In this document: positions 52,658 through 61,084 of the stretch, in pieces | Layout of the letters: the number at the start of each line of letters is the position of its first letter | Numbering within the stretch: the stretch's first letter is position 1 | Assembly: GCF_045999315.1 (NCBI RefSeq) | Contig: NZ_CP174607.1 | Span: forward strand, 2,542,001-2,606,000 | Source of the DNA: Peredibacter sp045999315 | Lineage (GTDB): Bacteria > Bdellovibrionota > Bacteriovoracia > Bacteriovoracales > Bacteriovoracaceae | DNA length: 64,000 nt | Reading direction: 5' to 3' | Notes under the pieces: model-generated | Databases searched by the model: none | Seen by the model: only the letters and a program-made list of their open reading frames with translations | What the model was told of the DNA's origin: nothing | Made by a program: the position numbers and the translations under genes

Positions 52658-53332
52658 CTACGAATCAATCGTCTTAGCAAGATCACGCATAATGTAACCC
52701 ACACCATAAGGAACAGAGTAAGGTCTACTTGCTGTTGCTTCAGAGTCGTGCCCAAAGCCCAGCTTATGCAGCCATTCGTGAGTCATGTTCATGGCAACTT
52801 TATATGCAGGGAAACTACTCGAAGAAAGATATTTCCGGTTCATATAAATGGTCTTGATATTGGCCATCGTATAGCCAATGACATTAGCGTCGACATAATA
52901 AGTCTGAAGTTGCACGTCCATGGTATTGTTTGCTTCAGGAGAAAGCTTTTCAGCTCCTTCCAGGATTTTTTGATAGATCTGAGCATTGGTCAGACCATTG
53001 TTGTCCACAAAACGCTTTTTACCGTTGTATTTAAAATTCAATACACGGGATTTGAATTTATCTGATGCCACGACTTTTTTAATAAGTTCGATGGCCTTTT
53101 GGACTTTGTCTTCATTGGCAGCGCTAAAACCAGTAAGTCTTGCATTCACATCAAATGTTTGGGCAAGAGTTGGAGCGGGATCTGTGGCCGCGTCTTCATC
53201 AGTTACTTGTGTTGCATTGTCCACTTCATTGGCGTCCATTTGAGATGATGAAGCACCATTGCCACCACCGCCGCCGCCGCCACATGAAGCGAGAAATAAA
53301 AACAAGAACAGGAGAGAGAATGTTCGAGTCAT
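52658..53332 (-). CDS. Metzincin-like lipoprotein B
   Basis: The product is 224 residues with lipobox LASC (C17) and an eight-Gly linker. The motif HEWLHKLGFGH (185-195) is again metzincin type; SVPYGVGYIM follows. It shares GYTMANIKTIYMNRKY and KILEGAEKL blocks with protein A, so the pair arose by duplication. Expected to be lipid-anchored. Substrate unknown. Confidence 0.8.
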   Translation of the reverse strand: MTRTFSLLFLFLFLASCGGGGGGGNGASSSQMDANEVDNATQVTDEDAATDPAPTLAQTFDVNARLTGFSAANEDKVQKAIELIKKVVASDKFKSRVLNFKYNGKKRFVDNNGLTNAQIYQKILEGAEKLSPEANNTMDVQLQTYYVDANVIGYTMANIKTIYMNRKYLSSSSFPAYKVAMNMTHEWLHKLGFGHDSEATASRPYSVPYGVGYIMRDLAKTIDS

Positions 53333-53522
53333 GAATACCTTCCTTAGTTTGTTAGCGGATCAAATTCTTCTTCGATCCTTTAGACACTCTTTAGATGTGT
53401 GCCCATGGTAATCAAAAAAGAAAGGCATCATCAACCCGTTAGGGATGAAAAATTTAATTAAAATCAAGAGCTGACTGATTAAATGAGATGGAGATTATGT
53501 GATTCAGAAAAGTTAAAAGGTC

Positions 53523-53550
53523 TGGTGCATTTCACTCGGGAAATGCACCA
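53523..53550 (-). terminator. Terminator of the flavoprotein operon
   Basis: A perfect 11-base stem, TGGTGCATTTC / GAAATGCACCA, with a six-base loop. It lies nine bases past the small gene's stop and is followed on the minus strand by GACCTTTTAAC. Confidence 0.75.
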
Positions 53551-53558
53551 ATGGAGAA

Positions 53559-53759
53559 TTAGTGGCGGATGAGTTCTTCTAGTTCCATTTTCTTTTTATT
53601 CACAACTTGTTTCACACCAAACTTCGCCAGCGCGTATTGGACCTTAGGCGGGCTTTTCAAGTAGGCCTTCACCATTTTCTTTTTAAACCATCCCATGTCC
53701 ATTTTATCTGTGAGCTTACCCGCTCCTTTTGAGATCATCTTCTTCATGTCCTTTTTCAT
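53559..53759 (-). CDS. Small basic protein, unknown
   Basis: The gene encodes 66 residues, Lys- and Met-rich, with no signal peptide. AAAAGGAGTGAAG precedes the ATG. The sequence (MKKDMKKMISKGAGK...LKSPPKVQYALAKFGVKQV) looks like a short DNA- or membrane-associated helix bundle. It starts 13 bases after the cysteine-rich flavoprotein gene in one operon. Family not recognised. Confidence 0.7.
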   Translation of the reverse strand: MKKDMKKMISKGAGKLTDKMDMGWFKKKMVKAYLKSPPKVQYALAKFGVKQVVNKKKMELEELIRH

Positions 53760-53772
53760 TCTTCACTCCTTT

Positions 53773-54849
53773 TTATTTTGGTCGAGGGTCGTGCAAGTTT
53801 GGAACTTGAGTATCTAGTTTCTTTGCTCTCTCGGCAGTGACATTCATGGCCAGGGCCACGGCCGAGTTTTGAACTTCTTCCATGATGGCGTGATCACGAT
53901 CAAGGTCTTCATGGCTTTCAGCATAGGTGCCGTAATAGCCAATATATCTTCCCACAGCTCCATAGACACTGGATGGGATGAGCATGATTTCATCCAACCA
54001 GTTGGTGAGGGCATTCTTTAATTGATCAACTCCTTGGGTGTCTCCGTGAACGACCACTGAATAAATTCTTCCTTGAAGATGACGGGGATAGTCCCAACCT
54101 TTGAGTTCCAGTTTCTTGGCCATTAAGGCATCTTTTCCAAGAGTAGAAGTGGGATCAGGATTTCCTCCGTCGGCACATACCAGACGATCGATCATGAGTT
54201 TTAAAGCACTCGGGGCCGAGTGCCAATATACCGGAGTGATTATCATAATTCCGTGGGCCCTCACCCACATGGGATAAATATCAGTCATCCAATCATGGAC
54301 CTGTCCCAGATAATGGTTTGGATAACAGGAACAGGGCCAATGGCAGAGGGCCTGAGAAGTGGAGACGCATCCCTTACAAGGATAAATCATTTGTCCGTAT
54401 TGGGAGTTCATCTCAGAGAGATTTAAAAACTCAACTTCCATTCCTTCTTCTTTTAATGTTTCAAGAGCAATCTGGGAAAGGCGATAGCTCTTAGAAATCT
54501 CACCCGGACAAGTAAGATCATTTCGATCAGAGGCACAGATCACAAGCACCCTTGAGGGCCCACTAGGATCTTCGTGAAGTCTTCGGGCCTCATCAACTGC
54601 TGCCTTTGAGGCGATCCAGTCGATGCTTAACTCATAATCAGGATTTTTATACTGTGGCCCGGCCGTGACTGTATTGGGGGCTTTCTTTCCTTCTATGTAA
54701 TTTTCCCAAGCAACATTAGTGATTTCTTCAATCGCTTCTCGATGTTTTTCGTAATAGGGATGTCGGAATTGTTGTTGGAAACGACGACGAAACTCAGTTT
54801 CTTCTAACTTCCAGTCAGCTCCTGACTTTCTTACTTTCGGGCCAAACAT
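53773..54849 (-). CDS. Cysteine-rich flavodoxin-fold reductase
   Basis: The product is 358 residues from ATG 54849 (AAGGAGGAAA upstream). A 100-residue head precedes an NADPH-dependent FMN reductase domain: VLVICASDRND, then CKGCVSTSQALCHWPCSC (five Cys, as in iron-sulfur flavoproteins), and ITPVYWHSAPSALKLMIDRL. Probably an FMN reductase or iron-sulfur flavoprotein in the cytoplasm. Divergent from an SDR-like gene. Its partner and substrate are unknown. Confidence 0.85.
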   Translation of the reverse strand: MFGPKVRKSGADWKLEETEFRRRFQQQFRHPYYEKHREAIEEITNVAWENYIEGKKAPNTVTAGPQYKNPDYELSIDWIASKAAVDEARRLHEDPSGPSRVLVICASDRNDLTCPGEISKSYRLSQIALETLKEEGMEVEFLNLSEMNSQYGQMIYPCKGCVSTSQALCHWPCSCYPNHYLGQVHDWMTDIYPMWVRAHGIMIITPVYWHSAPSALKLMIDRLVCADGGNPDPTSTLGKDALMAKKLELKGWDYPRHLQGRIYSVVVHGDTQGVDQLKNALTNWLDEIMLIPSSVYGAVGRYIGYYGTYAESHEDLDRDHAIMEEVQNSAVALAMNVTAERAKKLDTQVPNLHDPRPK

Positions 54850-54993
54850 TTTTCCTCCTTCCTTAAGGAATCGGTTTTTGATCATGGCAGGTTGGAAGAG
54901 TTTCACCAAGCTCTGTGCGACAAAGTTGATGCTCCTCTCTCTTTACACCTGCGGAGGGCCGTCCTGACAATGAGAGAAAGCATAGGAGGCCAT

Positions 54994-55860
54994 ATGGCAA
55001 TTAAACTCAAACCTCTTTATAAGCAAGTGATCTTCATGACAGGTGCAACCAGTACGATTGGAGTGGCCACTGTTCATATGGCGGTTGAGCAAGGAGCAAA
55101 GGTCTTCATGGTTGATCGAATTGATAAGGAAGAAGAATTGCAACGCATACAGAATGACATGCGGGCCAAAGGTTATGACACTGCCTATGCCATTTCAGAC
55201 GAAGAAACAGAGCAATTAGAATTTGCTGCTGATCAATGTTTAAAGACCTTTGGTGCCATTGATACCTGGATCAACAACATTGGCACAACTCCTCAAGCGG
55301 CCCATTTAAAACTTAATAAAAAAGAAACCAAGGCCCTCTTTGAAGAGAATTTCTGGGGCTTTGTGAATGGTTGTAAACTTGCCACTCGTTACCTGAAAGA
55401 AAAGGGTGGCGCTTTAATCAATGTGGGAAGTGCAGTGGAGGAGGCAGAATTAAATACCATGGGTGTTGCTTCCGCCTCAAGACATGCGATTAAGGGATTC
55501 ACCGATACGTATCGCAAAGAACTTTCTCAAGAAAAAATTCCGGTCTCGGTCTCTTTGGTCATACCTGCTCCTATTGCCACCAATATGGAGAAGGAGGAAC
55601 CGACTCCATTGACCTCTCAAGATGTCGTGGCCCAGGCGATTCTTAAATGCGCTCAAAAGCCAGTGGCCGAAATTGGCGTCAGTGGAATGAGTAAGAGGAC
55701 CTTTCCTCTTATGGAGAAGTTCCTTCCTAAAATTCAGAGTTACTTTCAAAAGCATCCAAACAGTCGAGATATTGTGACCTCCAAGAAAAGCTGGATGGCC
55801 AGTGGGGCTCTGGCCTTGGGTGGGGCCTTTCTGGTTTTAAAGAAGTCGCGTATTATTTAG
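54994..55860 (+). CDS. SDR-family protein lacking catalytic Tyr and Lys
   Basis: The 288-residue Rossmann protein starts at ATG 54994 (AGGAGG site). It has TGATSTIG (the usual third Gly is Thr), INNIG, and S146, but the YxxxK position reads ASASR (A159, R163) where family members have YSASK. It therefore looks like a non-catalytic SDR that could bind a nucleotide. A hydrophobic C-terminal helix (ALALGGAFLVL) suggests membrane attachment. The phosphatase gene follows after three bases. Confidence 0.87.
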   Translation: MAIKLKPLYKQVIFMTGATSTIGVATVHMAVEQGAKVFMVDRIDKEEELQRIQNDMRAKGYDTAYAISDEETEQLEFAADQCLKTFGAIDTWINNIGTTPQAAHLKLNKKETKALFEENFWGFVNGCKLATRYLKEKGGALINVGSAVEEAELNTMGVASASRHAIKGFTDTYRKELSQEKIPVSVSLVIPAPIATNMEKEEPTPLTSQDVVAQAILKCAQKPVAEIGVSGMSKRTFPLMEKFLPKIQSYFQKHPNSRDIVTSKKSWMASGALALGGAFLVLKKSRII

Positions 55861-55863
55861 TCT

Positions 55864-56304
55864 ATGAAAGAAAAAGCTCTCATTGTTGATCTAGATGGAA
55901 CACTTGCTGATATTCGGGTGCGTTTAAAGCATCTGGAAGGCGGAAAGAAAGACTGGAAAAGTTTTAATAAAAGCATCGAAACCGATGAACTCCATGAATG
56001 GTGTCGTGAGATCATCAATCGCTTTGCCCACGATCACAAAATCATCATCGTTTCAGGCCGCACGGATGAACTGAAAGACCAGACCAAAGACTGGTTAAAA
56101 AAGTATAAGATCACTTATCACCACCTCTTTATGCGAAAGCGGAATGATTTTCGTTCAGACAATATCATTAAACTTGAGATCTTTGAGAAGGAAATTAGAA
56201 ACAGGTTTTCCGTGTTGTTTGTCTTAGATGATCGCCAAAAAGTCGTGGATATGTGGCGGGCAGAGGGCCTGGTGGTTCTTCAATGTGCTCCAGGAGACTT
56301 TTGA
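55864..56304 (+). CDS. HAD phosphatase, polynucleotide 3'-phosphatase-like
   Basis: This 146-residue protein has HAD motif I VDLDGTLAD (D9, D11), motif II SGR, and a MRKRNDFRSDNIIKLEI stretch plus LDDRQKVVDMW, as in the 3'-phosphatase half of T4 polynucleotide kinase. It probably removes 3' phosphates from nucleic acid ends; other small phosphate substrates remain possible. It starts three bases after the SDR gene, suggesting an operon, and overlaps the convergent small gene by 25 bases. Confidence 0.82.
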   Translation: MKEKALIVDLDGTLADIRVRLKHLEGGKKDWKSFNKSIETDELHEWCREIINRFAHDHKIIIVSGRTDELKDQTKDWLKKYKITYHHLFMRKRNDFRSDNIIKLEIFEKEIRNRFSVLFVLDDRQKVVDMWRAEGLVVLQCAPGDF

Positions 56305-56555
56305 GATAACTGGCATTTATTCTTTAAACAGGACGCTTTCCAAACTCCTACATTCGGAATTTTTTCGCAATTCATTTTTTCGTAGAGTTCATTGATCTGC
56401 TCTAAATAAACTTGCGCCTTTTGCTTATTGGCAACATGAGGAATATCGCATTTTTGTGAGAACACCACCACGCAGTCCTTGTCCTTCAAACATTTTTGAT
56501 AGTCAGCACGTGCCCCATAAGAAATGAAAAGAAGCAAAGTGATGATGAACTTCAT
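56280..56555 (-). CDS. Small Cys-containing secreted protein
   Basis: The gene encodes 91 residues from ATG 56555; a GTG at 56561 is an alternative. Signal peptide MKFIITLLLFISYGARA. Five or six cysteines (KCLKDKDC, KCDIP, MNCEK, SCLKNKC) can form disulfides in the periplasm. Small exported disulfide-rich proteins include inhibitors and toxins, but no family is recognised. Its promoter region contains the perfect palindrome at 56591. Confidence 0.7.
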   Translation of the reverse strand: MKFIITLLLFISYGARADYQKCLKDKDCVVVFSQKCDIPHVANKQKAQVYLEQINELYEKMNCEKIPNVGVWKASCLKNKCQLSQKSPGAH

Positions 56556-56590
56556 AGGCACTTTATCGGCATAACCCCCACGAGTTTTTA

Positions 56591-56616
56591 GAGGCTTAAG
56601 AATTCTTAAGCCTCTA
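56591..56616. promoter_or_regulatory. Perfect 26-bp palindrome between divergent genes
   Basis: AGAGGCTTAAGAATTCTTAAGCCTCT is a perfect inverted repeat 35 bases from the minus-strand start and 43 from the plus-strand start. No T-run follows on either strand, so a dimeric repressor site is more likely than a terminator. Confidence 0.5.
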
Positions 56617-56659
56617 CTGGGAGGTTGCTAATATCAGAGCTTGAGAGGAGAATTACTCC

Positions 56660-58015
56660 ATGCGAATTTCTGTATTATTTTTTACTTTCTTCATTGTGAG
56701 CGGCGCTTGTGCGGAGTCTGTTATTCCTATCACCATGGCCAATCTCCAAGGACAAAAGAATCTTTTTGAGAAAGGTTGGTATGTAGTGGTCTCACCCATA
56801 GATGCCTATGAATACGCTCTAAAGAATGGTGAAAGCTCCAAAAAGGCCTGGGAAAAAGCCATGGAATTGGCGAAGAAAAATTCGGATTCACTAACGTTAA
56901 AAGAGAGCATTCGAAGATCGCAAGAAACAATGTTGGCGATGAAACATAATGCTCATGAACAATCGAACCGATTAAATGATTCAGGAAGGACGTTTTCCGA
57001 AAAGCTGTCCCAAAAGAGTGAAGAAGACTTTAAGGCCGCCTGGAAAAAATTAAATCTAGGTTATCTCCAGTATTCAACTTCTAATCGCGAAGATCTAGAG
57101 AACTTAGTCAAAGTCAACCGAGAGTTTTTCCCCAATATAAAACAAGAATTCAAAACCATGGACGAGGCCGCCTTGCCAGTGTTGGGATATTTTTTTGAAT
57201 ATCAGGAAGTAAATTGGAAAAAGTATTTTAAAGAAGGTCAGTATGCCTTCGAAGAGCAGTACCAAAAATCGGGTACCCGCTCGAACAGTCTGGCCGGTCT
57301 TTGGGACGTTTTAGTGGGGTACGGAAAATTTCTTTATTCTTCTGTCATAAAAACCAGTGCCCATGGAACGTCAAACTTAGTTAAAAATTCTGGTTACTAC
57401 ACTACGAGTGCCGTTCTTCGTTCCTACATTGTCGCCCATAGTACAGTTTATTCTCTCGGGGCCAATTTCTACTATTCTTCGAAGCTTGGTTACCGGTTGA
57501 TTTCTCCTAGTGTTGAAGCGGGACTCTTATCATCCATGGCCCTCATCAATGCCGCCGCCGCGCCAACTGCATCTCTGACCTTAAAATCCGCAGGTCTTAT
57601 AAATAAAGTGGCAATCAATGCCGTGGCCCCCGTTGTAGGAGGAGGAGAGATTGTAATTTCTCAGATCGCCTCAAAGGCCACAAACTCAGCACTTTATCTT
57701 TCTCATGGTGCTGCAGGGGCGGGAGAAGTTTTATTTGAAACGATGGAGAGTGGAGTGGTGTTGGGTTACAGTGCCCTTTCACAGCTTCCTCCTCAATTAC
57801 TCTTGTCTGCCGCAAACTCTGCTGTCTTTTTAGTGGTTGATGGACCGAAGTTAATGTTGATGGGCGCTTCGGGGATTCTCGCCGGTAAAAATATCTGGGA
57901 ACTGCCCTCGGGTGCCGTGATGGATATGAAAAAATTAAAGGAAGCAGGCATTGAACTTCGACCTCTTTCTGAAGATCCACGAATCCTTAAACAGGTCTTA
58001 CAATATGCGAATTAG
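56660..58015 (+). CDS. Glycine-rich secreted protein A
   Basis: This 451-residue protein has signal peptide MRISVLFFTFFIVSGACA. Polar helical first half (to about 215). The second half has many spaced Gly/Ala/Ser in hydrophobic helices (LINKVAINAVAPVVGGGE, SHGAAGAGEVLFE), like glycine-zipper membrane proteins. It shares its last ~90 residues with the downstream protein (DGPKLMLMGASG, GAVMDMKKLKEAG). The downstream ATG lies 11 bases inside its end, so translation is coupled. Membrane insertion or pore formation is a guess. Confidence 0.72.
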   Translation: MRISVLFFTFFIVSGACAESVIPITMANLQGQKNLFEKGWYVVVSPIDAYEYALKNGESSKKAWEKAMELAKKNSDSLTLKESIRRSQETMLAMKHNAHEQSNRLNDSGRTFSEKLSQKSEEDFKAAWKKLNLGYLQYSTSNREDLENLVKVNREFFPNIKQEFKTMDEAALPVLGYFFEYQEVNWKKYFKEGQYAFEEQYQKSGTRSNSLAGLWDVLVGYGKFLYSSVIKTSAHGTSNLVKNSGYYTTSAVLRSYIVAHSTVYSLGANFYYSSKLGYRLISPSVEAGLLSSMALINAAAAPTASLTLKSAGLINKVAINAVAPVVGGGEIVISQIASKATNSALYLSHGAAGAGEVLFETMESGVVLGYSALSQLPPQLLLSAANSAVFLVVDGPKLMLMGASGILAGKNIWELPSGAVMDMKKLKEAGIELRPLSEDPRILKQVLQYAN

Positions 58016-59567
58016 TTTTCTTCTTCTTTTTCTTGTGGCCTGTTCAGGCCATGACAAAGATCCTCTGAAAAATACCAAGAAACTCGTAAAAGATGGACAT
58101 ACCTCTCTCTATCAAAATGGGGCCTTTAAAGTTCCTTATACGAAGATAAAACTTGTTCCTCCAGGACCAGAACCTTTAGAACTCGCCAAGGAATTGTCAG
58201 GAACGCGGGCGAAGGCCTCTTTTTTAAAGTACATTTCAGAGGCAAGTGAAGCATCAGTTGTGATTTGGGACGGAACTAAAAAAAGTTATAAGTTCTCCAA
58301 GAAGCTGGATGAAGACCTGGACCGAGAACTTAGTAAGATTGGCCCTTCCATGCGGAAATCTTCTAAGGTCATTCTTTCTAAATCTTTTGCCACCGGTCGC
58401 TCCCTGATTGGTGGAAGCTGGAACGAGGCCCGTGATATTTATCGAGAAAGTGTTGATGTCGGTAAAATCATTAAAAAAGATTTTCAAAAGGCGAGTGAGG
58501 AGTTTGTAAAAAGCTTTGTGATCATTCCCAAAAAACAAACTAATAATGCTCCAGGAGTTTCTTTCAATGATTTTGTCCAGAACTTTGAAAAGAGCAACGA
58601 GTATCGAAAGAAGCTATCAGATCCGATGGCCTATCTGATTAGTGATTCAGTTCAAAACTATTCAAAAAATATTCGACAGTCTTTTAACAATTCCCAGGAG
58701 GATTTCAGCAATGCTGATCCTACCACGGGACATACTCTGGCATCTTTAAAGGCCGCCATTTGGGTCTTAAAAGGTGTGGTCTTTGATGGTGTTATCATGC
58801 CTGTGGGAAAAATCTCCGCAGGTGCTATTGGATATACTTTCGCCAATGGAATTGCATATCCGGTTCTTTTATTTTCAACCAATGGAGCGACTTCCACCCA
58901 GTATGCAGTCGAGGTCATTGGTCACTCTGCCGGAAATTTTTATGAAGTGGTTGCTCCTAGTTTACAGACAGGACTGGCGGCGATCATTGGCACCGGGATA
59001 AAGACCACCGGTTCAATCGTTGGAAATAGCGTTCAATATATCGGTGCTCCGATTGCGGCCAGTGGAACTGTTATTGCCGGATCAGTGAGTGGTGCCGCAC
59101 TTGGCATTGGAGGTGGAGTTCTCGCTGGGGCCAGCATGGCCGGAAGTGGAGTGATGACCGTATCATCAGAGGTCCTTCCAAAAACAATTTCAACAATGAC
59201 CTTAGTTGGTGGAGTGACGGCCTATACCATTAAAGGCACGGCCGAAGTTGCCTATGAGGTAGGAATGGCAACGGCCGTGCCTACGGGCCAGGTCTTGGGT
59301 GGTGGCCTCACATTATCGTATGGACTTCTTTCGCATCTCTCGGCCCATACTGTTCTTGCAGTCGCAGATGCTTCATATCTTGTTCTTTCAATGGAGGGAC
59401 CAAAGTGGGTCATCTATGCGGTGAAAGGAGTTGTGAGTGGGGGAGATTACGCGCAAGGAACCGTGCTTGATTTAGAGAAAATGAAGAAGAACGGAGAGGA
59501 ATTCTATAAAGTTCCGGCCAGTGACGAAGAAATCAAAAAAATTGTTGAAGAGCTAACTGCGAGTTGA
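58005..59567 (+). CDS. Glycine-rich lipoprotein B
   Basis: The product is 520 residues from ATG 58005 with lipobox LVAC (C12). An upstream reading start at 57951 would remove the lipoprotein signal. The second half (about 240-470) is a run of Gly/Ala/Ser/Val segments with xGxxxG spacing (AASGTVIAGSVSGAALGIGGG), and the last 85 residues match protein A (EGPKWVIYAVKG, GTVLDLEKMKKNG). It is the partner of protein A in a two-gene unit. Family unknown. Confidence 0.72.
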   Translation: MRISFLLLFLVACSGHDKDPLKNTKKLVKDGHTSLYQNGAFKVPYTKIKLVPPGPEPLELAKELSGTRAKASFLKYISEASEASVVIWDGTKKSYKFSKKLDEDLDRELSKIGPSMRKSSKVILSKSFATGRSLIGGSWNEARDIYRESVDVGKIIKKDFQKASEEFVKSFVIIPKKQTNNAPGVSFNDFVQNFEKSNEYRKKLSDPMAYLISDSVQNYSKNIRQSFNNSQEDFSNADPTTGHTLASLKAAIWVLKGVVFDGVIMPVGKISAGAIGYTFANGIAYPVLLFSTNGATSTQYAVEVIGHSAGNFYEVVAPSLQTGLAAIIGTGIKTTGSIVGNSVQYIGAPIAASGTVIAGSVSGAALGIGGGVLAGASMAGSGVMTVSSEVLPKTISTMTLVGGVTAYTIKGTAEVAYEVGMATAVPTGQVLGGGLTLSYGLLSHLSAHTVLAVADASYLVLSMEGPKWVIYAVKGVVSGGDYAQGTVLDLEKMKKNGEEFYKVPASDEEIKKIVEELTAS

Positions 59568-59720
59568 TCACGCCGCCAGTTCCTCGTTCTCCTCTTCCTC
59601 TTCAGGCTCCGGCTCTTGATTTGAAGAGTAGTAGTGGTGATGAGAATCATCTTGAGAGCGAACACTTGGAATCCAGCTGGCAATCATTGCGAGTAAAAGA
59701 ATAAGTTTAAAAAACCACAT
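59568..59720 (-). CDS. Small secreted acidic peptide, 50 residues
   Basis: ATG 59720 follows AAGGAGGCACT and opens 50 codons. Signal peptide MWFFKLILLLAMIASWIPSVRS; the mature part has HHHYY followed by EPEPEEEEENEE. Its stop abuts the convergent protein B gene. The DUF72 gene ends ten bases upstream on the same strand. The His and Glu clusters could bind metal. Function unknown. Confidence 0.68.
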   Translation of the reverse strand: MWFFKLILLLAMIASWIPSVRSQDDSHHHYYSSNQEPEPEEEEENEELAA

Positions 59721-59730
59721 AGTGCCTCCT

Positions 59731-60606
59731 TCACGCTACAGAGCGATCATCCAATCGCCGAATAAGACTTTTTGCATCTACTGGTGCCCGGACCTTGGCA
59801 TCGTTGTCAAAATAGACGAACACATCTCGTTCAATCTTGGGAGCGGGATCATCGGTGATGGTGAGTCGATCTTTTGGTTCCAGACCTTCTTTCCAAAGTT
59901 TTATTCTTTCTGACCAAAAGTCGAGGGCCCGATCATCATACCCACTCACATAGAGCTCTTCATCTCCATGAAGTCTCACATACACAAAGTCACTAGTAAG
60001 GTCTTCCATATAGGGCCACTTCCCGGCCGTGTCCGCAAAAACGATCGCCACTTGATATTTTCGCAGTAGTTCCACAAACCATGGATTCAAGAAACTCAGG
60101 TTGCGGATTTCAACTGCGTGCCTCATGGGATAATTAATGTCGATATCAAGGGCGGTCCTTTCTTTGGCCAGTTCATTTTTTCGACCCAAGCTTGCGGCCT
60201 CTTCAAAGTCCCGCGGAAGAAGAGACAAAAAAGTTTCAAAGCGTTCAGGATCAAAAACCATACTCGGCGGGAATTGCCACAAGAATGGCCCGAGCTTTTC
60301 CCTTAAACACAAAGGGCCACTGGCAAAAAAATTGGCCATGGGTATTTCGATATCTTTCAATCTTTTTACGTGAGAAATAAAACGATTGGCCTTCACCGAA
60401 AATTTAAAATGATCGGGGGTCAAGTCATACCAATGCTGATAACTGGTTGGCCGTTGAAGAGAATAGAAAGTTCCGTTGATTTCAATGGTAGGAAGCTCAC
60501 GGCTTGCGAATTTTAGCTCATCTTTGTGCGCGAGTTTTTGGGGATAGAAAGTTCCTCTCCATCCTTCATAAGTCCAGCCTGAAATTCCTATTTCAACTTC
60601 ACTCAT
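59731..60606 (-). CDS. DUF72 (YecE-like) TIM-barrel protein
   Basis: The 291-residue protein matches the DUF72 family: IGISGWTYEGWRGTFYP start, FSVKANRFISHVKRL, FLWQFPP, EIRNLSF and VYVRLHGDEELY. The family is widespread, predicted to be a TIM barrel, with no established reaction. No signal peptide, so cytoplasmic. The region upstream (60607-61084) holds no protein gene. Confidence 0.9.
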   Translation of the reverse strand: MSEVEIGISGWTYEGWRGTFYPQKLAHKDELKFASRELPTIEINGTFYSLQRPTSYQHWYDLTPDHFKFSVKANRFISHVKRLKDIEIPMANFFASGPLCLREKLGPFLWQFPPSMVFDPERFETFLSLLPRDFEEAASLGRKNELAKERTALDIDINYPMRHAVEIRNLSFLNPWFVELLRKYQVAIVFADTAGKWPYMEDLTSDFVYVRLHGDEELYVSGYDDRALDFWSERIKLWKEGLEPKDRLTITDDPAPKIERDVFVYFDNDAKVRAPVDAKSLIRRLDDRSVA

Positions 60607-60707
60607 AGAATGATTCTAGCAGAAATATCAGAGTCAAAAAAAAGAGTGAAGTGTTTTACTTCATTCTTCTTGCTGCATACTTTAGACAAGAGTGAACTTG
60701 CCCGTGT

Positions 60708-60852
60708 TATAATTGATTGTGTCCGGGTTACTTGCCTAGACTTCGTAGATGAATTTACAGGAGTAGATTCTGACACCAGAAAGGCACTGTAATATTGTAT
60801 CATTACATACCGGATTAAATGGGAGTCATTATTCGTAGTGGCTCCCTTTTTT
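60708..60852 (+). ncRNA. Candidate small RNA with promoter and terminator
   Basis: In the 480-base gap before folE a perfect TATAAT (60708-60713) lies 10-12 bases before a possible start near 60720. The transcript would end at GGGAGTCA...TGGCTCCC (60821-60846) plus TTTTTT. TCCGG (60723-27 region) can pair with CCGGA near 60811. The -35 is weak (TAGACA, 19-base spacer). No reading frame with a ribosome site is present. I match it to no known RNA family. Confidence 0.4.
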
Positions 60853-60946
60853 GAGACCGACGGGAGACTGTCACTCGGTCACCCTTCACAGACAAGACCG
60901 GCGGTTGACAAAGGTCCAGCAGTGAAAGTTCGGTCTCGATTTTTTT
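60853..60946 (+). ncRNA. Structured RNA element upstream of folE
   Basis: GAGACCGA (60853-60860) pairs perfectly with TCGGTCTC (60930-60937). Inside, GAC...GTC and GGG...CCC form one hairpin. TTCAC (60885-60889) with GTGAA (60922-60926), plus GACC with GGTC, form a second. Seven Ts follow at 60940. This three-way-junction layout ending in a T-run suits a leader attenuator or riboswitch, or a discrete RNA. folE starts 139 bases on; I do not recognise a specific riboswitch class. Confidence 0.45.
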
Positions 60947-61084
60947 ATCTAAATCCCTGGAAAACGCTCCAAAATCTGCGATTTTTTACAAAAAAACCGA
61001 GTAATAGCTTCATTAACAGGGCAAAACCCTTTGAAATAGTGTATGGTCGGGCCATCCGAAAAATGTCTGTTATGAGGTTGATCT

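Noticed and set aside
60610..60792. 60-codon frame in the folE upstream gap
   Set aside because: No ribosome site; crosses the predicted promoter; composition not coding-like.
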